From the IMG/VR virus record IMGVR_UViG_3300037010_002203, positions 1-27,957 of that record: DNA of 27,957 nt; one strand, given 5' to 3'. The position numbers were made by a program, and so were the translations under genes. This DNA is from a virus. Numbering within the stretch: position 1 is the first letter of the stretch; each line of letters opens with the position of its first letter. The notes beneath the pieces are model-generated. The model made no database searches and had not been told where the DNA came from. It worked only from the letters and a program-made list of their open reading frames with translations. Positions 27,845-27,957 of this stretch are shown here, piece after piece.

Positions 27845-27957
27845 TCAAGAACGATACCGGGGCGGCGGGCTTGAAGTACCTGTCTGACCCCCAGACGTAC
27901 CACCCTCGGCACTTTTGACCTCGGCGAATTGCGATCGACCAACGATCAGTTCAATCT
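27845..27957 (-). CDS. C-terminal end of a minus-strand gene (cut by window edge)
   Basis: On the minus strand one frame is open from the edge to TGA at 27847-27845 and reads IELIVGRSQFAEVKSAEGGT, then a Gly/Thr/Ser/Pro-rich end SSPPPRYRS. The other two frames stop at once. The low-complexity tail resembles the disordered ends of the structural proteins at 12362. It supports a convergent arrangement around the 40-bp element. Product unknown. Confidence 0.45.
   Translation of the reverse strand, partial: IELIVGRSQFAEVKSAEGGTSGGQTGTSSPPPRYRS

Noticed and set aside
1-27957. CRISPR arrays, rRNA or tRNA genes
   Set aside because: No regularly spaced direct repeats and no cloverleaf with a GTTCGA-type arm were seen by eye; a tRNA scan would be needed to be sure.

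Overview
The window looks like part of a tailed-phage genome of the T4-like myovirus superfamily with a GC content in the mid to high fifties. The case rests on a set of recognisable T4-type proteins: baseplate wedge gp6 (cut by the left edge), gp25 and a gp53-like protein, a tail-tube junction protein, a hub and central spike (gp5-type OB fold plus beta-helix), the late sigma factor gp55, and the recombination nuclease pair gp47/gp46 (Mre11/SbcD and Rad50/SbcC types). The host cannot be read directly. Several small proteins carrying an 'EPVAW' patch resemble those I associate with phages of beta- and gammaproteobacteria, which is only a weak hint.

Layout. (1) Positions 1-2662, minus strand: a late structural cluster of gp6, a GNAT-like protein, two tandem paralogues, a 40-residue protein and gp25. 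(2) Positions 2700-8562, plus strand: many short accessory genes, several with their own sigma70-type -10 box (TAGAAT, TACAAT or TATAAT), and four loci that appear frameshifted. (3) Positions 8682-14391, minus strand: one tightly overlapping structural operon running from a 59-residue ORF and a nucleotidyltransferase through junction, gp53-like, hub and spike genes. (4) Positions 14430-20242, plus strand: gp55 and small partners, a 147-residue protein, then a gp47-to-gp46 operon with four overlapping genes in between, one broken by an in-frame amber codon. (5) Positions 20268-23189, plus strand: two or three genes with a common N-terminal 'M(K/R)(L/F)xE' start, a heavily damaged gene, and a GIY-YIG homing endonuclease. 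(6) Positions 23190-27698, plus strand: a second block of small accessory genes ending in a 416-residue protein whose motif order resembles a polymerase palm. (7) The right edge cuts a minus-strand gene.

Regulation. Seven TAAATA-core octamers ([CG]TAAATA[ACG]) were found by eye and all lie in or next to intergenic DNA; six point towards a gene start. This fits a T4-type late promoter read by the gp55 homologue encoded here. The accessory genes instead use host-like -10 boxes. Both places where convergent gene blocks meet (8563-8752 and 27699-27844) hold the same exact 40-bp element, a perfect 22-bp palindrome plus a conserved 18-bp tail.

The most interesting items are the 40-bp element, the common N-terminal tag (possible capsid-targeting sequence), the amber-split gene in the gp47/gp46 operon, the hairpin and late-promoter overlap at the homing endonuclease start, two exact tandem duplications over start codons, and the polymerase-like 416-residue protein. 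All function calls come from reading the sequence by eye; no database search was run.
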